A DNA stretch of 64,000 bases from Rhodoferax sp. (GCF_028688795.1 NZ_JAQTXM010000015.1:1-64000); one strand, 5' to 3'. Shown: positions 24,955-34,867, numbered from the stretch's first letter. Notes: generated by a model from the letters alone, not told the origin. Translations and numbers: made by a program.

Positions 24955-26664
24955 TTAAAGCTTGGCGGCCAGCATCATCGGGTCGGTAATGCCCAGGCCA
25001 TAGATGGCGATCATGGCCAGGATGCCCGCCATGAAAAGGTAGTAGATCGTCGGGATGATGGTCATGCGCAGAATGGCGCCTTCGCGGCCGAGCAAGCCCA
25101 CCGTGGCCGACGCTGCCACCACGTTGTGGATCGCAATCATGTTGCCGGCTGCTGCACCGACGGCCTGCACGGCCACCAGCAGGGCGCCGGAGACGCCGAT
25201 CAGTTGGGCCGTGTCAAACTGGAACTGCGCCATCATCAGGTTCGAGACTGTGTTGGAGCCGGCAATAAAAGCACCCAGCGCACCCACCGACGGTGCAAAA
25301 AATGGGTAAATGCTGCCCACGCTGCTGGCCACCAGTTCGGCCATGGCGCGTGGCATGGAGGGCAGGTTGGCCATGTTGACGCCCGAGTTGATCAAAATCC
25401 GGACCATCGGGATGGTGAACATCAGCACAAAACCGGCACCGATCAGGGTGCGTGAGGATTCACTCACCGCCGCCTTGAGTTCCGAGAACTTCATGCGTTG
25501 CAGCACAAAAGTAGCCAGTACCACCATGATCATGATGCCGCCAGGCAAGTACAAGAACTCGATGCTGCCAGACAAACCGGTTTCGCCCAGGATGTTTTTC
25601 CAGCCCAGCACGAGATTTTTGGTAAAGAAGGTTTTGACGTCGGCGTTGACGCGTGACAGCACCAGCAAGCCAGCCAGCAACAGGTAGGGCAGCCAGGCCA
25701 GGCCTACCGACATGGGGGCCTTGGCGGTCAATTGGTCCAGCTTGATCTCGATGCTGCCCATCCACAGGTGTGACCACTCTTTCGGGTCAGCAAAATCCCA
25801 ACTCTTTTTGGGCACCAAAAAACCCATTTTGGCAGCGGGCACCACAATCGCCAGGCCCACCAGGGCGCCGATGATTGACGGAAACTCTGGGCCCAAAAAC
25901 ACGCCAGCCGCCGCATAAGGCAGCACAAAGGCCAGGCCCCCAAAAATGGCAAATGGGGCAATGGCCAGGCCTTCGCGCCAAGACTTGTTGCGGCCAAAAA
26001 AGCGCGTCAGCATGGCGCACATCAGCAGCGGAATCATGAAACCGATCAGCGCATGGGTGATCGCCACTTCAGAGGTGATGAGCCGGTAAAACACTTCCCA
26101 GTCAGAGCCTTTGGCCAGCAGTTGGGCTGAAATGCCAGCCTTGTCCAGGCCGCCAGTCACGCCCACCACAATCGGCGTGCCGACCGCGCCAAACGACACT
26201 GGGGTGGATTGCACCATCATGCCGAGCATGACCGCGCCCATGGCCGGAAAGCCCAGGGCCACCAACAACGGTGCTGCAACGGCCGCTGGTGTGCCGAAGC
26301 CGGAGGCGCCTTCAATGAAGCAGCCAAATAGCCAGGCCACGATGATGACCTGCACCCGGCGGTCCGGGCTGATGTTGGCAAAGCCGCCGCGAATCGCCTT
26401 GATCGCGCCTGAATGTTTCAGGGTGTTGAGCAGCAGAATGGCGCCAAAAATGATCCACAACACCGCGCCGGTCAGGATCAGGCCCTGCAGGATGGAGGCC
26501 ATGACGCGGTTCGCTGACATGCCCCAGGCCGTCAGGGCAATCACCACGCTGATGATCAGCACTGCAGGCATGGCGCGCTTGGCCGGCCAGTTCAGGCCCA
26601 CCAGCAGCACGGCTGCCAGCACCAGTGGCGCAAAGGCCAGTAAAGAAAGCATGGTTTGGTTCAT
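24955..26664 (-). CDS. lldP: L-lactate permease family transporter
   Basis: A 569-residue proton symporter of the LctP family for L-lactate, D-lactate and glycolate, with about 12-14 membrane helices. [24 protein letters not shown] and [14 protein letters not shown] are family signatures. ATG 26664 starts the first helix; another start 33 bases upstream adds nothing conserved. It lies 112 bases after the D-lactate dehydrogenase gene and is part of the same unit. Confidence 0.95.
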   Translation of the reverse strand: MNQTMLSLLAFAPLVLAAVLLVGLNWPAKRAMPAVLIISVVIALTAWGMSANRVMASILQGLILTGAVLWIIFGAILLLNTLKHSGAIKAIRGGFANISPDRRVQVIIVAWLFGCFIEGASGFGTPAAVAAPLLVALGFPAMGAVMLGMMVQSTPVSFGAVGTPIVVGVTGGLDKAGISAQLLAKGSDWEVFYRLITSEVAITHALIGFMIPLLMCAMLTRFFGRNKSWREGLAIAPFAIFGGLAFVLPYAAAGVFLGPEFPSIIGALVGLAIVVPAAKMGFLVPKKSWDFADPKEWSHLWMGSIEIKLDQLTAKAPMSVGLAWLPYLLLAGLLVLSRVNADVKTFFTKNLVLGWKNILGETGLSGSIEFLYLPGGIMIMVVLATFVLQRMKFSELKAAVSESSRTLIGAGFVLMFTIPMVRILINSGVNMANLPSMPRAMAELVASSVGSIYPFFAPSVGALGAFIAGSNTVSNLMMAQFQFDTAQLIGVSGALLVAVQAVGAAAGNMIAIHNVVAASATVGLLGREGAILRMTIIPTIYYLFMAGILAMIAIYGLGITDPMMLAAKL

Positions 26665-26776
26665 GATTGAAGCCTGCGTGTTGAGGGTTGGGCACAAAAG
26701 TGCGGGGGGCGCCGGATGGACATGATGAAAATCTCCTCGTTAATAAAATGAAAAAGTACGCGCTGGGGGAAAGGCT

Positions 26777-29569
26777 TCATGCGTTGGGGCGGCAGGTGGC
26801 CATGGCATCTGCTCGGCTGCACTCTTCAAGCAAGTAGGCAATCGAGTGGTAGGGGCGCCCCGTCTCGGCAGTGAGTCCGATTTCGCAGGTGCGGTTGGTG
26901 GACACGCCTTCGCAGCAGCTGGCGGGCAAGGCGTCGTGCACCTTGCGCAGCGCATGCACGTTGAGTTCTGGCACGGCAAAGCCGCGGTCGCCACCAAAGC
27001 CGCAACAGGTGACCCCGGCAGGCTCGACAACTTGCTCGACACAGGCCGCCAGCACCTTGCGCAACTTGGCATCTGAGGCGGTGCGGCGCACGCTGCAATT
27101 GATGTGCAAGGCAATCGGCCCTGGCTTTTTGGTCAGAACCAGGCGCGGCAACAACGCGTCGTGCGCGAACTCATGAAAATCCAGAAGGTTCAGGCGCCCG
27201 ACCAGCACTTTTTGCATGCGCACTGAGCAGGTGCTGGCGTCCATGATCACCGGGTAGTAGCCGCCCTGGCCGTTGTCAGCTGCTTTCAGCACAGCTTGCG
27301 TGACGGCATCTGCCATCTCGGCGGCTTCCTCACTCATGCCTTTGCTCTCCAGCATCTGGCCGCAGCACAGTTTGTCAAAGCCTTCGGGCAGGATCGGTGC
27401 GTAACCGGCGCGTACCAGCAGTTCCATGATGACCTCGGGCAGGGTGGCTTCATCCGCGCTGTTTGCGCCAAAAATGCGACCGCCGCAGGTTGGGAAATAA
27501 ACCACCGGGTCGCCGCCGCCGACGTAGGCTGCCGGTGCCTTGCCCGCCAGTGGCATGCCGCGTTTCCATTTGCCGCCCGAGAGCTTGGCCAGCAAGTTGT
27601 CCCCGAGCACGCTGGACGCAACGTGTCCCAGGCCCAGTCCGATGCGTGAGGCGGTGGCCACTTTGCCAAAGTTGTCTGCCGTCCATTCGCCCACCTTGCG
27701 GGAGCCTGCGCCCATGCCGCGGCCGCGCAGCAAACGTGTCAGGGCACCGGTGTCAATGCCCACCGGGCAGGCGGTGGAGCACAGGCCGCAGCCGGCACAG
27801 GTGTCGAGACCATAGTAGGCAAAGTCGGTTTCCAGATCGGCCACACTTTCGCCGGTAGCGGTGCGGCGGGACAATTCGCGCCAGCTCACAATGCGCTGGC
27901 GCGGTGACAGGGTGAGCCGGTGCGACGGGCACAGTGGCTCACAAAAGCCGCACTCAATACAGCGGTCCACCATCTCTTCGGCAGCGGGCATGGGTTTGAG
28001 GTTTTTCAGGTGCGCCTGCGGGTCGTCATTCAGGATGACGCCGGGGTTGAGCAGGTTCTCGGGGTCAAACAGCTGCTTGATGCGGCGCATCAGGTCAGTG
28101 GCTTGCTTGCCCCATTCTTTTTCAACAAACGGCGCCATGTTGCGCCCGGTGCCGTGCTCTGCCTTGAGCGAGCCGTCGTAGGTGTCGACCACGAGCACTG
28201 CCACGTCGTCCATGAAACATGAATACCGGTCAATCTCGGTTTGCACCGAGAAATCCTGCGTGAAGACAAAGTGCAGGTTGCCCTCCAATGCGTGGCCGAA
28301 GATGATGCCCTCGCTGTAGCCATGTGTGCGCATCAAGGCTTGCAGGTCAAGCGTGGCGGCGGCCAGCGATTCAAGCGGGAACGCTACGTCTTCGATGATC
28401 ACGGTGGTGCCGGTACGGCGCATGGCGCCCACCGACGGGAACGTGCCCTTGCGCACTTTCCAGTACATCTCACAGGTGGCGGGGTCGGTGGAAAATGCCG
28501 GGGCTTCAATGGTGGCAATGCCTTGCAGCGCACCCAGAGCCGCTTGCATGCGCAACTGCATGGCCGCATCGGTTTCACCGCGCACCTCAATCAGCAAGGC
28601 CGCTGCCTCATTGCCCAGCGTGCGCATGATGGCGGGCAAGCCGGGCTTGTCTTGCACTGAGCGCAAGGCTGGGCGGTCCAGCAATTCCACCGCTGACACC
28701 GGTTGAGGTTTTAGGCGCAGCACGGCCTGGCAAGCCACCTCAATCGTCGGGAAAAACACCAACGCACTGGCCTTGAACGGGTCTTCCGCCACGGTCTGGT
28801 AAGTGATGCGTGAGATGAACCCGAGCGTGCCCTCCGAACCAATCATCAGGTGCGCCAGGATGTCGATGGGGTCTTCATAGTCGACCAGCGAATTCAGGCT
28901 GTAGCCTGTGGTGTTCTTGATCTTGTACTTGCGACGAATGCGTGCGGCCAACGCTTCGTCAGCCCGGGTGACGGCGCCCAGGTGCTTGAGTTCGTCTAAC
29001 AAAGTGGCGTGGCTCTGGCGAAAACCGGCCACGCTGGAGGCGTCTTCGGTGTCAAGCAGCGCGCCATCAGCCAGAATGACTCGCATGCCGGCCAGCGTTT
29101 GGTAGCTGTTTTGCTGGGTGCCGCAGCACATGCCTGAGGCGTTGTTGGCGGCAATGCCACCGATCTTGCAGGCGTTGATGGAGGCCGGGTCGGGCCCGAT
29201 TTTGCGTCCGTAGGGTGCCAACCGGTAGTTCACCTCGCCGCCAATGATGCCGGGGCCTGCACGCACCGTGGCCGCGTCCGGGCCAATCTCGCAGGTTGCA
29301 AAACCTTCACCAATCAGGGCTAGCACGCTGTCTGTGACGGACTGGCCTGACAGGCTGGTGCCCGCAGCGCGAAAGGTCACTGGGCGCTGCGCAGAGCGCG
29401 CCGCCTGCAGCACGGCCTGCACTTCTTCCTCGGATTCAACCACGGCCACCACCTCGGGGGTCAGGCGGTAAAAGCTGGCATCGGTGCCGTAGGCCAGCAG
29501 GCGCAGGCTGTCGGTAATGACCTGTTTGGGTGGCAAGACGCTCGCCAGCCCAGTCATCAATTGGTTCAT
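26777..29569 (-). CDS. D-lactate dehydrogenase, fused FAD and iron-sulfur type
   Basis: A 930-residue membrane-associated enzyme combining a GlcD-like FAD domain (about 1-480; TFRAAGTSLSGQSVTD, KIGGIAANNASGM, HALEGNLHFVF) with two 4Fe-4S ferredoxin motifs (CIECGFCEPLCPSH, CAGCGLCSTACPVG) and CCG domains (CCGQMLESKG, CCGFGGDRGF). It oxidises D-lactate to pyruvate and passes electrons to quinone or cytochrome. Its neighbours, lldP and a divergent FadR-type regulator, fit a lactate-use operon. Its promoter overlaps an operator-like palindrome. Related enzymes act on 2-hydroxyglutarate, so substrate is inferred from context. Confidence 0.92.
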   Translation of the reverse strand: MNQLMTGLASVLPPKQVITDSLRLLAYGTDASFYRLTPEVVAVVESEEEVQAVLQAARSAQRPVTFRAAGTSLSGQSVTDSVLALIGEGFATCEIGPDAATVRAGPGIIGGEVNYRLAPYGRKIGPDPASINACKIGGIAANNASGMCCGTQQNSYQTLAGMRVILADGALLDTEDASSVAGFRQSHATLLDELKHLGAVTRADEALAARIRRKYKIKNTTGYSLNSLVDYEDPIDILAHLMIGSEGTLGFISRITYQTVAEDPFKASALVFFPTIEVACQAVLRLKPQPVSAVELLDRPALRSVQDKPGLPAIMRTLGNEAAALLIEVRGETDAAMQLRMQAALGALQGIATIEAPAFSTDPATCEMYWKVRKGTFPSVGAMRRTGTTVIIEDVAFPLESLAAATLDLQALMRTHGYSEGIIFGHALEGNLHFVFTQDFSVQTEIDRYSCFMDDVAVLVVDTYDGSLKAEHGTGRNMAPFVEKEWGKQATDLMRRIKQLFDPENLLNPGVILNDDPQAHLKNLKPMPAAEEMVDRCIECGFCEPLCPSHRLTLSPRQRIVSWRELSRRTATGESVADLETDFAYYGLDTCAGCGLCSTACPVGIDTGALTRLLRGRGMGAGSRKVGEWTADNFGKVATASRIGLGLGHVASSVLGDNLLAKLSGGKWKRGMPLAGKAPAAYVGGGDPVVYFPTCGGRIFGANSADEATLPEVIMELLVRAGYAPILPEGFDKLCCGQMLESKGMSEEAAEMADAVTQAVLKAADNGQGGYYPVIMDASTCSVRMQKVLVGRLNLLDFHEFAHDALLPRLVLTKKPGPIALHINCSVRRTASDAKLRKVLAACVEQVVEPAGVTCCGFGGDRGFAVPELNVHALRKVHDALPASCCEGVSTNRTCEIGLTAETGRPYHSIAYLLEECSRADAMATCRPNA

Positions 29570-29600
29570 TGGAAGCCTCTTAGTTCTTGTTTTGGTAAAT

Positions 29601-29611
29601 TGGTATGACCA
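29601..29611. promoter_or_regulatory. Operator TGGTATGACCA for the FadR/LldR-type regulator (dehydrogenase side)
   Basis: Perfect TGGTNNNACCA palindrome, the consensus recognised by FadR-subfamily regulators such as LldR, PdhR and GlcC. It lies just downstream of the predicted -10 of the D-lactate dehydrogenase promoter, where bound repressor would block initiation. Confidence 0.75.
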
Positions 29612-29618
29612 GTGTGTA

Positions 29619-29646
29619 ACTATAAAAGCCTCAATTTTGTTGTGAA
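29619..29646 (-). promoter_or_regulatory. Predicted promoter of the D-lactate dehydrogenase operon
   Basis: On the minus strand, -35 TTCACA (29646-29641) and -10 TATAGT (29624-29619) are 16 bases apart. The start would fall at about 29612, directly at the operator 29601-29611. Confidence 0.55.
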
Positions 29647-29708
29647 ATCAGGGTTTACCCTCGCGCCAGATGCAAATTTTTCATTCGTGTTTTGAAATAC
29701 CATACAAC

Positions 29709-29719
29709 TGGTCTTACCA
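29709..29719. promoter_or_regulatory. Operator TGGTCTTACCA for the FadR/LldR-type regulator (autoregulatory side)
   Basis: Second perfect TGGTNNNACCA palindrome, 108 bases from the first and 12 bases upstream of the regulator's own start codon. Two sites flanking the divergent promoters suggest control of both directions, possibly through looping (inference). Confidence 0.72.
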
Positions 29720-29731
29720 TTTGTTGAAAAA

Positions 29732-30511
29732 ATGATTCCATCACGCCCTGCCGTTGCCCGTCTGGCTGATTCCGTTGCCAGCGAACTCGAAAAAAGAATC
29801 TTGGAGGGCTCGCTCAAGCCTGGCGACCGCTTACCGTCAGAGCGAACACTGGCGCTTGACCTGGGCGTGTCGCGTCCTTCCTTACGCGAGGCGATGCAAA
29901 AGCTGGTGTCAAAAGGTCTGTTGACCACGCGCCATGGCGGTGGCACTTATGTCACCGATCGGCTGGATGCCCATTTTGTCGACCCCTGGCAAGACATGCT
30001 CAAGGGCAATCCGTCGATGCACCGCGATCTGCTTGAGTTCCGGCAGATGCTGGAGAGCCAGGCAGCGTCACTGGCGGCTGATCGGGCCACCGACGCGGAC
30101 ATCAGCCGCCTTGACGCGACCTATGCGGCGCTGGAAGACAGTTACACCCGCGATGATTTGGACCACTGCATTGACACTGATGTGGCTTTTCACCAAGCCA
30201 TTGCCGAAGCCTCACACAATGTGCTGATCGGGCACCTGACGGCCAGCCTGATGCGCGTGATTCACGGCCATGTGGCTAAGAATCTTGAGCATTTGCATGC
30301 CCGCCCGCAGCGCTGGGGTCAGCTGCGGGCGCAACACCAAGCCATCTGGCAAGCCATACGTGAGCACAAGCCACAAGAGGCTGCGTTGGCCGCCAGTGAT
30401 CACATTGATTTTGTGCGCCAGGGCATTGAGGACAAGGCGCGCGACGAGGAGCGCCGCTCCAGCGCCTTGCGGCGTCTGGGTGACACGGTACCGCCACAGG
30501 ATAAAGCCTGA
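29732..30511 (+). CDS. FadR-subfamily GntR regulator of lactate use (LldR-like)
   Basis: A 259-residue regulator: N-terminal winged helix (KPGDRLPSERTLALDLGVSRPSLREAMQKL and GGGTYV) and C-terminal FCD effector domain with metal-site residues in DVAFHQAIAEASHN and the later histidines. LldR-type proteins release DNA on binding lactate. It is divergent from the D-lactate dehydrogenase-lldP-usp operon, with two matching operators between. Its stop codon directly abuts the convergent VOC gene. Confidence 0.9.
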   Translation: MIPSRPAVARLADSVASELEKRILEGSLKPGDRLPSERTLALDLGVSRPSLREAMQKLVSKGLLTTRHGGGTYVTDRLDAHFVDPWQDMLKGNPSMHRDLLEFRQMLESQAASLAADRATDADISRLDATYAALEDSYTRDDLDHCIDTDVAFHQAIAEASHNVLIGHLTASLMRVIHGHVAKNLEHLHARPQRWGQLRAQHQAIWQAIREHKPQEAALAASDHIDFVRQGIEDKARDEERRSSALRRLGDTVPPQDKA

Positions 30512-30925
30512 TCAGCTGGCGTAAAGCGCGTCGAGTGACGCAAAACCCTTGATCTCGATCGGGTTGCCAAACGGGTCGCAAAAAAACATCGTCCACTGTT
30601 CGCCGGGCTGCCCGGCAAAGCGAAGCTGTGGCGGCAGGATGAAATCAATGTTGGCGTCGGTCAGGCGCTGCGCCAATGCTTGCCAGTCGGGCAGTGCCAG
30701 TACCACCCCAAAGTGCGGCATCGGCACCAGGTGATCGCCCACATGGCCGGTCGGCGTGGTCTTGAAGGGCTCGCCCAGATGCATCGACAGCTGGTGACCA
30801 AAAAAATCAAAGTCAACCCAGGTAGTGGTGCTGCGACCCTCCCGGCAGGCCAGCACGCCACCGTAAAAGGCTCGCGTCTGGTCCAGGTCTGTGACGTTGA
30901 AGGCAAGGTGAAAGAGTGATTGCAT
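30512..30925 (-). CDS. VOC (glyoxalase/dioxygenase) superfamily protein
   Basis: A 137-residue protein with two beta-alpha-beta-beta-beta modules: LFHLAFNVTDLDQTRAFYGGVL at the N-terminus and MFFCDPFGNPIEIKGF at the C-terminus, with His and Glu at the usual metal positions. Substrate unknown. ATG 30925 starts the conserved fold; the longer frame adds 9 residues. Confidence 0.85.
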   Translation of the reverse strand: MQSLFHLAFNVTDLDQTRAFYGGVLACREGRSTTTWVDFDFFGHQLSMHLGEPFKTTPTGHVGDHLVPMPHFGVVLALPDWQALAQRLTDANIDFILPPQLRFAGQPGEQWTMFFCDPFGNPIEIKGFASLDALYAS

Positions 30926-30990
30926 GGCACGAAGAATAGCAGGGCATTCCATCTGCAGCCAGGGGCAGCCACTGCGGCGAGCGGTTAAGC

Positions 30991-32202
30991 TTGTGCATCG
31001 CCACTGCTCCTAATTGCATCTTGCAAACTGCTCCTGATTCGTTTTTGCCTACCGCCCCCAAGGTTTTGATTGTGGGCGCGGGCATTGTGGGCGCCGCCAT
31101 TGCTTACTTTTTGGCGCGCGCTGGCGCCCAGGTGACGCTGCTGGATGCCAAAGCGCCCGCGGCAGGTGCGTCTGGCGCCTCGGATGGCGCGGTGTCGGTG
31201 GCCAGCAAACGGCCCGGCCCCATGATGGCGCTGGCCTGCGAGGCGCGCAGCCTTTACCGGCAGTGGGCTGAGCAGGGCATCCTCAGTGACATTTACCACT
31301 CACGCCCAACCTATCTTTTTGCCCGCACGGACGAAGAAGTGGCGGTGATTGCACACCAGGGTTCTGACCTGATGGCACTCGGCGAGCGCATCTTGCCCCT
31401 GACCCATGCCGAACTGATGCAGCGTGTGCCTGGTTTGGGTCGCCATGTGCTGGCGGGCATGAAAGTGCCGGACGACGGTCATGCGCTGGGCTATCGTGTG
31501 GTCGACCGCTTACTGCAGGTGAGCGGTGCGCAGGTGCTGCGTCACACGCCGGTGCAGCGCCTGGCGTTGTCTGATGGTCGGGTAGTGGGTGTGGTCACGG
31601 CACAAGGGCCTTTGGTGGCTGACGTGGTGGTGGTGGCAGCGGGTTTGGGCAGCGGCGCGCTGGTCGGCCTGCAGGATATTTTGATGCCGCGCAAAGGTCA
31701 GCTCATCGTCACCGATCGCGCCTCACTGTCGGGCGCGGCTTTGCCCGGGCCGCTGATGTCTGCCGGCTACTTGGCCGCCAAACGGCGCATGGTGCTGGGC
31801 CACAGCAGCACCAGTCTGGTGATTGACCCGCTGGCCACCGGGCAGTTTTTGATCGGCAGCAGCCGCGAAACCGGGTTTGAGGATCGCCAGACTGACATCC
31901 AGACAGTGTCGACCCTGCTGCGCGAGGCGCTGGCGGTGTACCCGGCGTTGGCACGCCAGCGGGTGATTCGAACCTTTGCCGGCATTCGCATTGGTACGCG
32001 TGATGGCTTGCCCATTGTGGGCCCGCACCCAACGCTGCCGGGGCTGTTCATAGCCACGGGCATGGAGGGCGATGGCATTTGCCTGGCCCCGGTGATTGGT
32101 GCGGCCGTGGCTGACATGGTGTTGCAGGCCCGCGCCCGCTTTGACATATCGGTGCTAAACCCCGGACGCTTTGGCGACCTGCCTTTGCAGCAGACCCATT
32201 GA
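30991..32202 (+). CDS. FAD-dependent oxidoreductase, DAO family (HcnC / opine oxidase subunit B-like)
   Basis: A 403-residue flavoprotein. VLIVGAGIVGAAIAYFLARAG is the Rossmann dinucleotide site, and the C-terminal GTRDGLPIVGPHPTLPGLFIATGMEG is the second FAD motif of DAO enzymes. With the 2Fe-2S and FAD proteins downstream it makes an alpha-beta-gamma dehydrogenase like HcnABC, octopine/nopaline oxidase or D-hydroxyproline dehydrogenase, oxidising an amino acid derivative. The start is uncertain: GTG 30991 is the only early start codon and the first 22 residues are not conserved-looking. Confidence 0.85.
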   Translation: MCIATAPNCILQTAPDSFLPTAPKVLIVGAGIVGAAIAYFLARAGAQVTLLDAKAPAAGASGASDGAVSVASKRPGPMMALACEARSLYRQWAEQGILSDIYHSRPTYLFARTDEEVAVIAHQGSDLMALGERILPLTHAELMQRVPGLGRHVLAGMKVPDDGHALGYRVVDRLLQVSGAQVLRHTPVQRLALSDGRVVGVVTAQGPLVADVVVVAAGLGSGALVGLQDILMPRKGQLIVTDRASLSGAALPGPLMSAGYLAAKRRMVLGHSSTSLVIDPLATGQFLIGSSRETGFEDRQTDIQTVSTLLREALAVYPALARQRVIRTFAGIRIGTRDGLPIVGPHPTLPGLFIATGMEGDGICLAPVIGAAVADMVLQARARFDISVLNPGRFGDLPLQQTH

Positions 32203-32275
32203 GCGTTCACTGTCCGGGCTGCGCGGGCAACTTCGGGGTGACGTGGGCTGGATGATCTGTTATCGTTGAATTCAC

Positions 32276-32287
32276 ATTTGTACAAAT
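32276..32287. promoter_or_regulatory. Perfect 12-bp palindrome ATTTGTACAAAT before the 2Fe-2S subunit gene
   Basis: A perfect palindrome 6 bases upstream of the start codon at 32294, in the 91-base gap inside the oxidase cluster. The TTGTACAA core resembles sites of FCD-type GntR regulators. Position suits repression of translation start or transcription; no cognate regulator is adjacent. Confidence 0.5.
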
Positions 32288-32293
32288 AAATTT

Positions 32294-32644
32294 ATGACTG
32301 ACATCCCGTCGACAACCTCGTCACCCACCCTGTATTGGGACACTTTTGCCGTTGTGTTTCGCCCGGGCGAAACCATCGCGGCGGCGCTGCAGCGTCAGGG
32401 TGTGGCTGATTTAGGTGCGGGTGTGGGTGGCTTGCCGGGTCGCTATTTTTGTGGCATCGGTACCTGCCAGGCTTGCCTGGTGTCGGTCAACGGGGCCAGC
32501 CCAGTGGAGGCTTGCCTGACGCTGGCGCAAGACGGCATGCGCCTGAGCCCGGCGCTGCTGCTCAGTGATGCCCCGCCGGCATGGTCGCCGCAGCCGGCCT
32601 ACAGCGCACCCATCAACTCGCCAAAGACTGGGGCCACCCCGTGA
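32294..32644 (+). CDS. 2Fe-2S ferredoxin-like subunit (HcnA / opine oxidase small subunit-like)
   Basis: A 116-residue protein with a plant-type [2Fe-2S] fold: FCGIGTCQACLV supplies three Cys and VEACLT the fourth. It follows the FRPGETIAAAL start typical of HcnA-like proteins. It would shuttle electrons between the two flavin subunits. Two bases separate it from the next gene. Confidence 0.9.
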   Translation: MTDIPSTTSSPTLYWDTFAVVFRPGETIAAALQRQGVADLGAGVGGLPGRYFCGIGTCQACLVSVNGASPVEACLTLAQDGMRLSPALLLSDAPPAWSPQPAYSAPINSPKTGATP

Positions 32645-32646
32645 CC

Positions 32647-33963
32647 ATGCCCGATGTGCTGGTGATTGGCGCCGGGCCCGCCGGGTTGTCCGCCGTGGTG
32701 GAGCTGGCTCGCTTGGGGCTGAGCAGCCTGCTGGTGGAGCAGCGCGACCAGGTGGGCGGCGCCATTTATCGCCGCCATGTGGGTGTTGGCAGCCATGTGC
32801 TGTTGATGCCGGAACACCACCGCCGCCGGCGCGACACGCTGATGCAGGGTTTTGAGCAGGCGCAGGCGCGTGTCACACCGCTTTTTTTCTCCGTGTTCAT
32901 CGGGGTGGACCGCGATGGCCGCTTTTTGATCGACAACCGGGCAACGGGCCGCGTCCAAAGTGTGCGGCCCAAGGCGGTGATTTTGGCGCTGGGCACGGTC
33001 GAGCGGGTGCTGCCACGTGAAGGCTGGGAGCTGCCTGGCGTGGTCACCGCGGGCGGCATGCAGGTGCAATTCAAGGAAACTGGGCAAACGCCACAAGGCC
33101 CGATATTGCTCGCTGGCAGCGGCCCCTTGTTGCTGGCTTTGGCGGCCCAACTGGCGGCGGCGGGTAACCCTCCGCTGGCGGTGTTGGAGCATGCCCAACC
33201 CATGGCATCGGCACGTTGGCAGGGGCGCGCGGTGGTCAATACGTTGCGCAGTTGGGCGCATGTGCAAGAGGCCGCGCTATATGCCCGCGAACTGTGGCGC
33301 GCGCGTGTGCCTTACCTGACCGGCTGGCAGGTGCAATCGGCACAACGTGTGGAAGACGGTTTATTGGTTGAAGCGCGGCACGGCAGCGGCGTGGCGCGCC
33401 ACTACACGGTGCAGCATCTGGCCTTGCATGACGGTCTGGTGCCCAATGCCACTGGGCTGCCCGCCGCGGCGCAGGCAGAAAACAAGTGCGTGGTACATGC
33501 TGGTGATTGCCGTGAGGTGCTGGGCGCCAGCGCCGCCATCGACGATGGTCGCCGTGCTGCGCAGCAGGTGGCGCGCCATCTGGGGCAGCGCTGCGACAGC
33601 GCCCAGCTAGACGCTGCCATCGCTGCGGCGCGGCGCACCCAGCAAGCCCTGGCGCAGTTATTTGCGGCCGCGCCCACAAGCCCCACGGCCAACACCGTGG
33701 TGTGCCGCTGCGAAGCCTTGCGCCGCACCGACTTTGACCGGCTGCAAGTGGCAGGCTCGGCGCACGAACTGCGGCTGGTGGGGCGCTTTGGCATGGGCGC
33801 CTGCCAGGGGCGTTTTTGTGCCCAGCACCTGAGCGCCATGGCGCACGAGCGTGGCATTGACTTTGACCCCGCTGCGCTCAATGGCGACGTGCAGCGCTGG
33901 CCGCTGCGCCCGGTGTCGCTGGCAGCACTAGCTGCTTATTCCGAATCTGAAACCGTTTTGTAA
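32647..33963 (+). CDS. NAD(P)/FAD-dependent oxidoreductase (HcnB / opine oxidase subunit A-like)
   Basis: A 438-residue flavoprotein. VLVIGAGPAGLSAVVELARLG is the FAD site, PKAVILALGTVERVLP the NAD(P)-type motif, and a C-terminal BFD-like [2Fe-2S] domain is marked by CRCEAL and GMGACQGRFC. It is the electron-accepting subunit of the three-part dehydrogenase. ATG 32647 is chosen; GTG 32641 and an ATG at 32581 lie within the previous gene. Confidence 0.9.
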   Translation: MPDVLVIGAGPAGLSAVVELARLGLSSLLVEQRDQVGGAIYRRHVGVGSHVLLMPEHHRRRRDTLMQGFEQAQARVTPLFFSVFIGVDRDGRFLIDNRATGRVQSVRPKAVILALGTVERVLPREGWELPGVVTAGGMQVQFKETGQTPQGPILLAGSGPLLLALAAQLAAAGNPPLAVLEHAQPMASARWQGRAVVNTLRSWAHVQEAALYARELWRARVPYLTGWQVQSAQRVEDGLLVEARHGSGVARHYTVQHLALHDGLVPNATGLPAAAQAENKCVVHAGDCREVLGASAAIDDGRRAAQQVARHLGQRCDSAQLDAAIAAARRTQQALAQLFAAAPTSPTANTVVCRCEALRRTDFDRLQVAGSAHELRLVGRFGMGACQGRFCAQHLSAMAHERGIDFDPAALNGDVQRWPLRPVSLAALAAYSESETVL

Positions 33964-33999
33964 CCGGCAAGCCACTTGCCAATATTGAGGAGAAAAGCC

Positions 34000-34845
34000 A
34001 TGACAACCACCAACCGCCGCAACGTGCTTCTGGGCAGCGCCGCCCTATTGGGTTCTGCCGCGAGCTTCTCGACCTGGGCGCAGAACCAGGCCGACATGGC
34101 CACCTGGGACCGCATTGCCAGCAGCAAAACCCTGCGCATTGCTGCCGTGGCGGGCGGCGCACCCAACTACCAGAAAGACCTGGCCACGGGTGAGTGGAGC
34201 GGCATCATGATTGACCTGGCCAACAATCTAGCGGCCAAGCTGGGTGCCAAACTGGTCATCACCGAGACCACCTGGGGCAATGCGGTGCTGGATTTGCAGA
34301 CCAACAAGATCGACATCTTTTTTGGCCTGAACCCGACGCCGCAGCGCATGAAAGTCATCAGCTTTTCCGAGCCGCTGTACAACAACGCCTACAGCCTGAT
34401 CGCCAAAAAAGGCTACAGCCCCAAAACCTGGGACGAGATGGACACGCCTGAGGTGACGATTGCGGTGGATGTCGGTTCGTCTTACGACAACCTGGTGACG
34501 GCCATGTACAAAAAGGCCAAGATCTTGCGCTTCGAGAAATCCGCCGATGCCACGCTGGCAGTGCAAACCGGCCGCGCCGATGTGCAGCCGCTGGTGGTTA
34601 CGCTCTCTGCCGGTATCGTCAAAAAGAACCCCGGCATCGGCCATGTGGTGGTGCCCGAGCCCATCAAGGGCACGTCCACCAACGCCGGGCTGCGCATGGA
34701 GACCGACTCGCGCTGGAAAACCTATGTGGACGGCTGGATTGCCGACCTGCGCAAGAGTGGTGCCATCAACACCATTGTGCTGGGCAACCTGGACAAACTC
34801 ATGAGCATCAAGCGCGAAGAAATTCCCGCCATCGTCAGTTTCTGA
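34000..34845 (+). CDS. ABC transporter substrate-binding protein, polar amino acid type
   Basis: A 281-residue periplasmic protein (SBP_bac_3 family). The N-terminus NRRNVLLGSAALLGS looks like a Tat signal; binding-domain motifs include SGIMIDLANNLAAKLGAKL and IDIFFGLNPTPQRM. It would bring amino acid-like substrates to the permease. GAGGAG precedes the start. It follows the oxidase genes, so the likely cargo is their substrate (inference). Confidence 0.9.
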   Translation: MTTTNRRNVLLGSAALLGSAASFSTWAQNQADMATWDRIASSKTLRIAAVAGGAPNYQKDLATGEWSGIMIDLANNLAAKLGAKLVITETTWGNAVLDLQTNKIDIFFGLNPTPQRMKVISFSEPLYNNAYSLIAKKGYSPKTWDEMDTPEVTIAVDVGSSYDNLVTAMYKKAKILRFEKSADATLAVQTGRADVQPLVVTLSAGIVKKNPGIGHVVVPEPIKGTSTNAGLRMETDSRWKTYVDGWIADLRKSGAINTIVLGNLDKLMSIKREEIPAIVSF

Positions 34846-34867
34846 CCCTTTCGTAAAGGACACCGGC

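Noticed and set aside
31965..31974. GATTCGAACC resembles the T-loop of a tRNA on the minus strand
   Set aside because: It lies inside the well-supported DAO-family gene and no acceptor stem, anticodon arm or CCA context is present.
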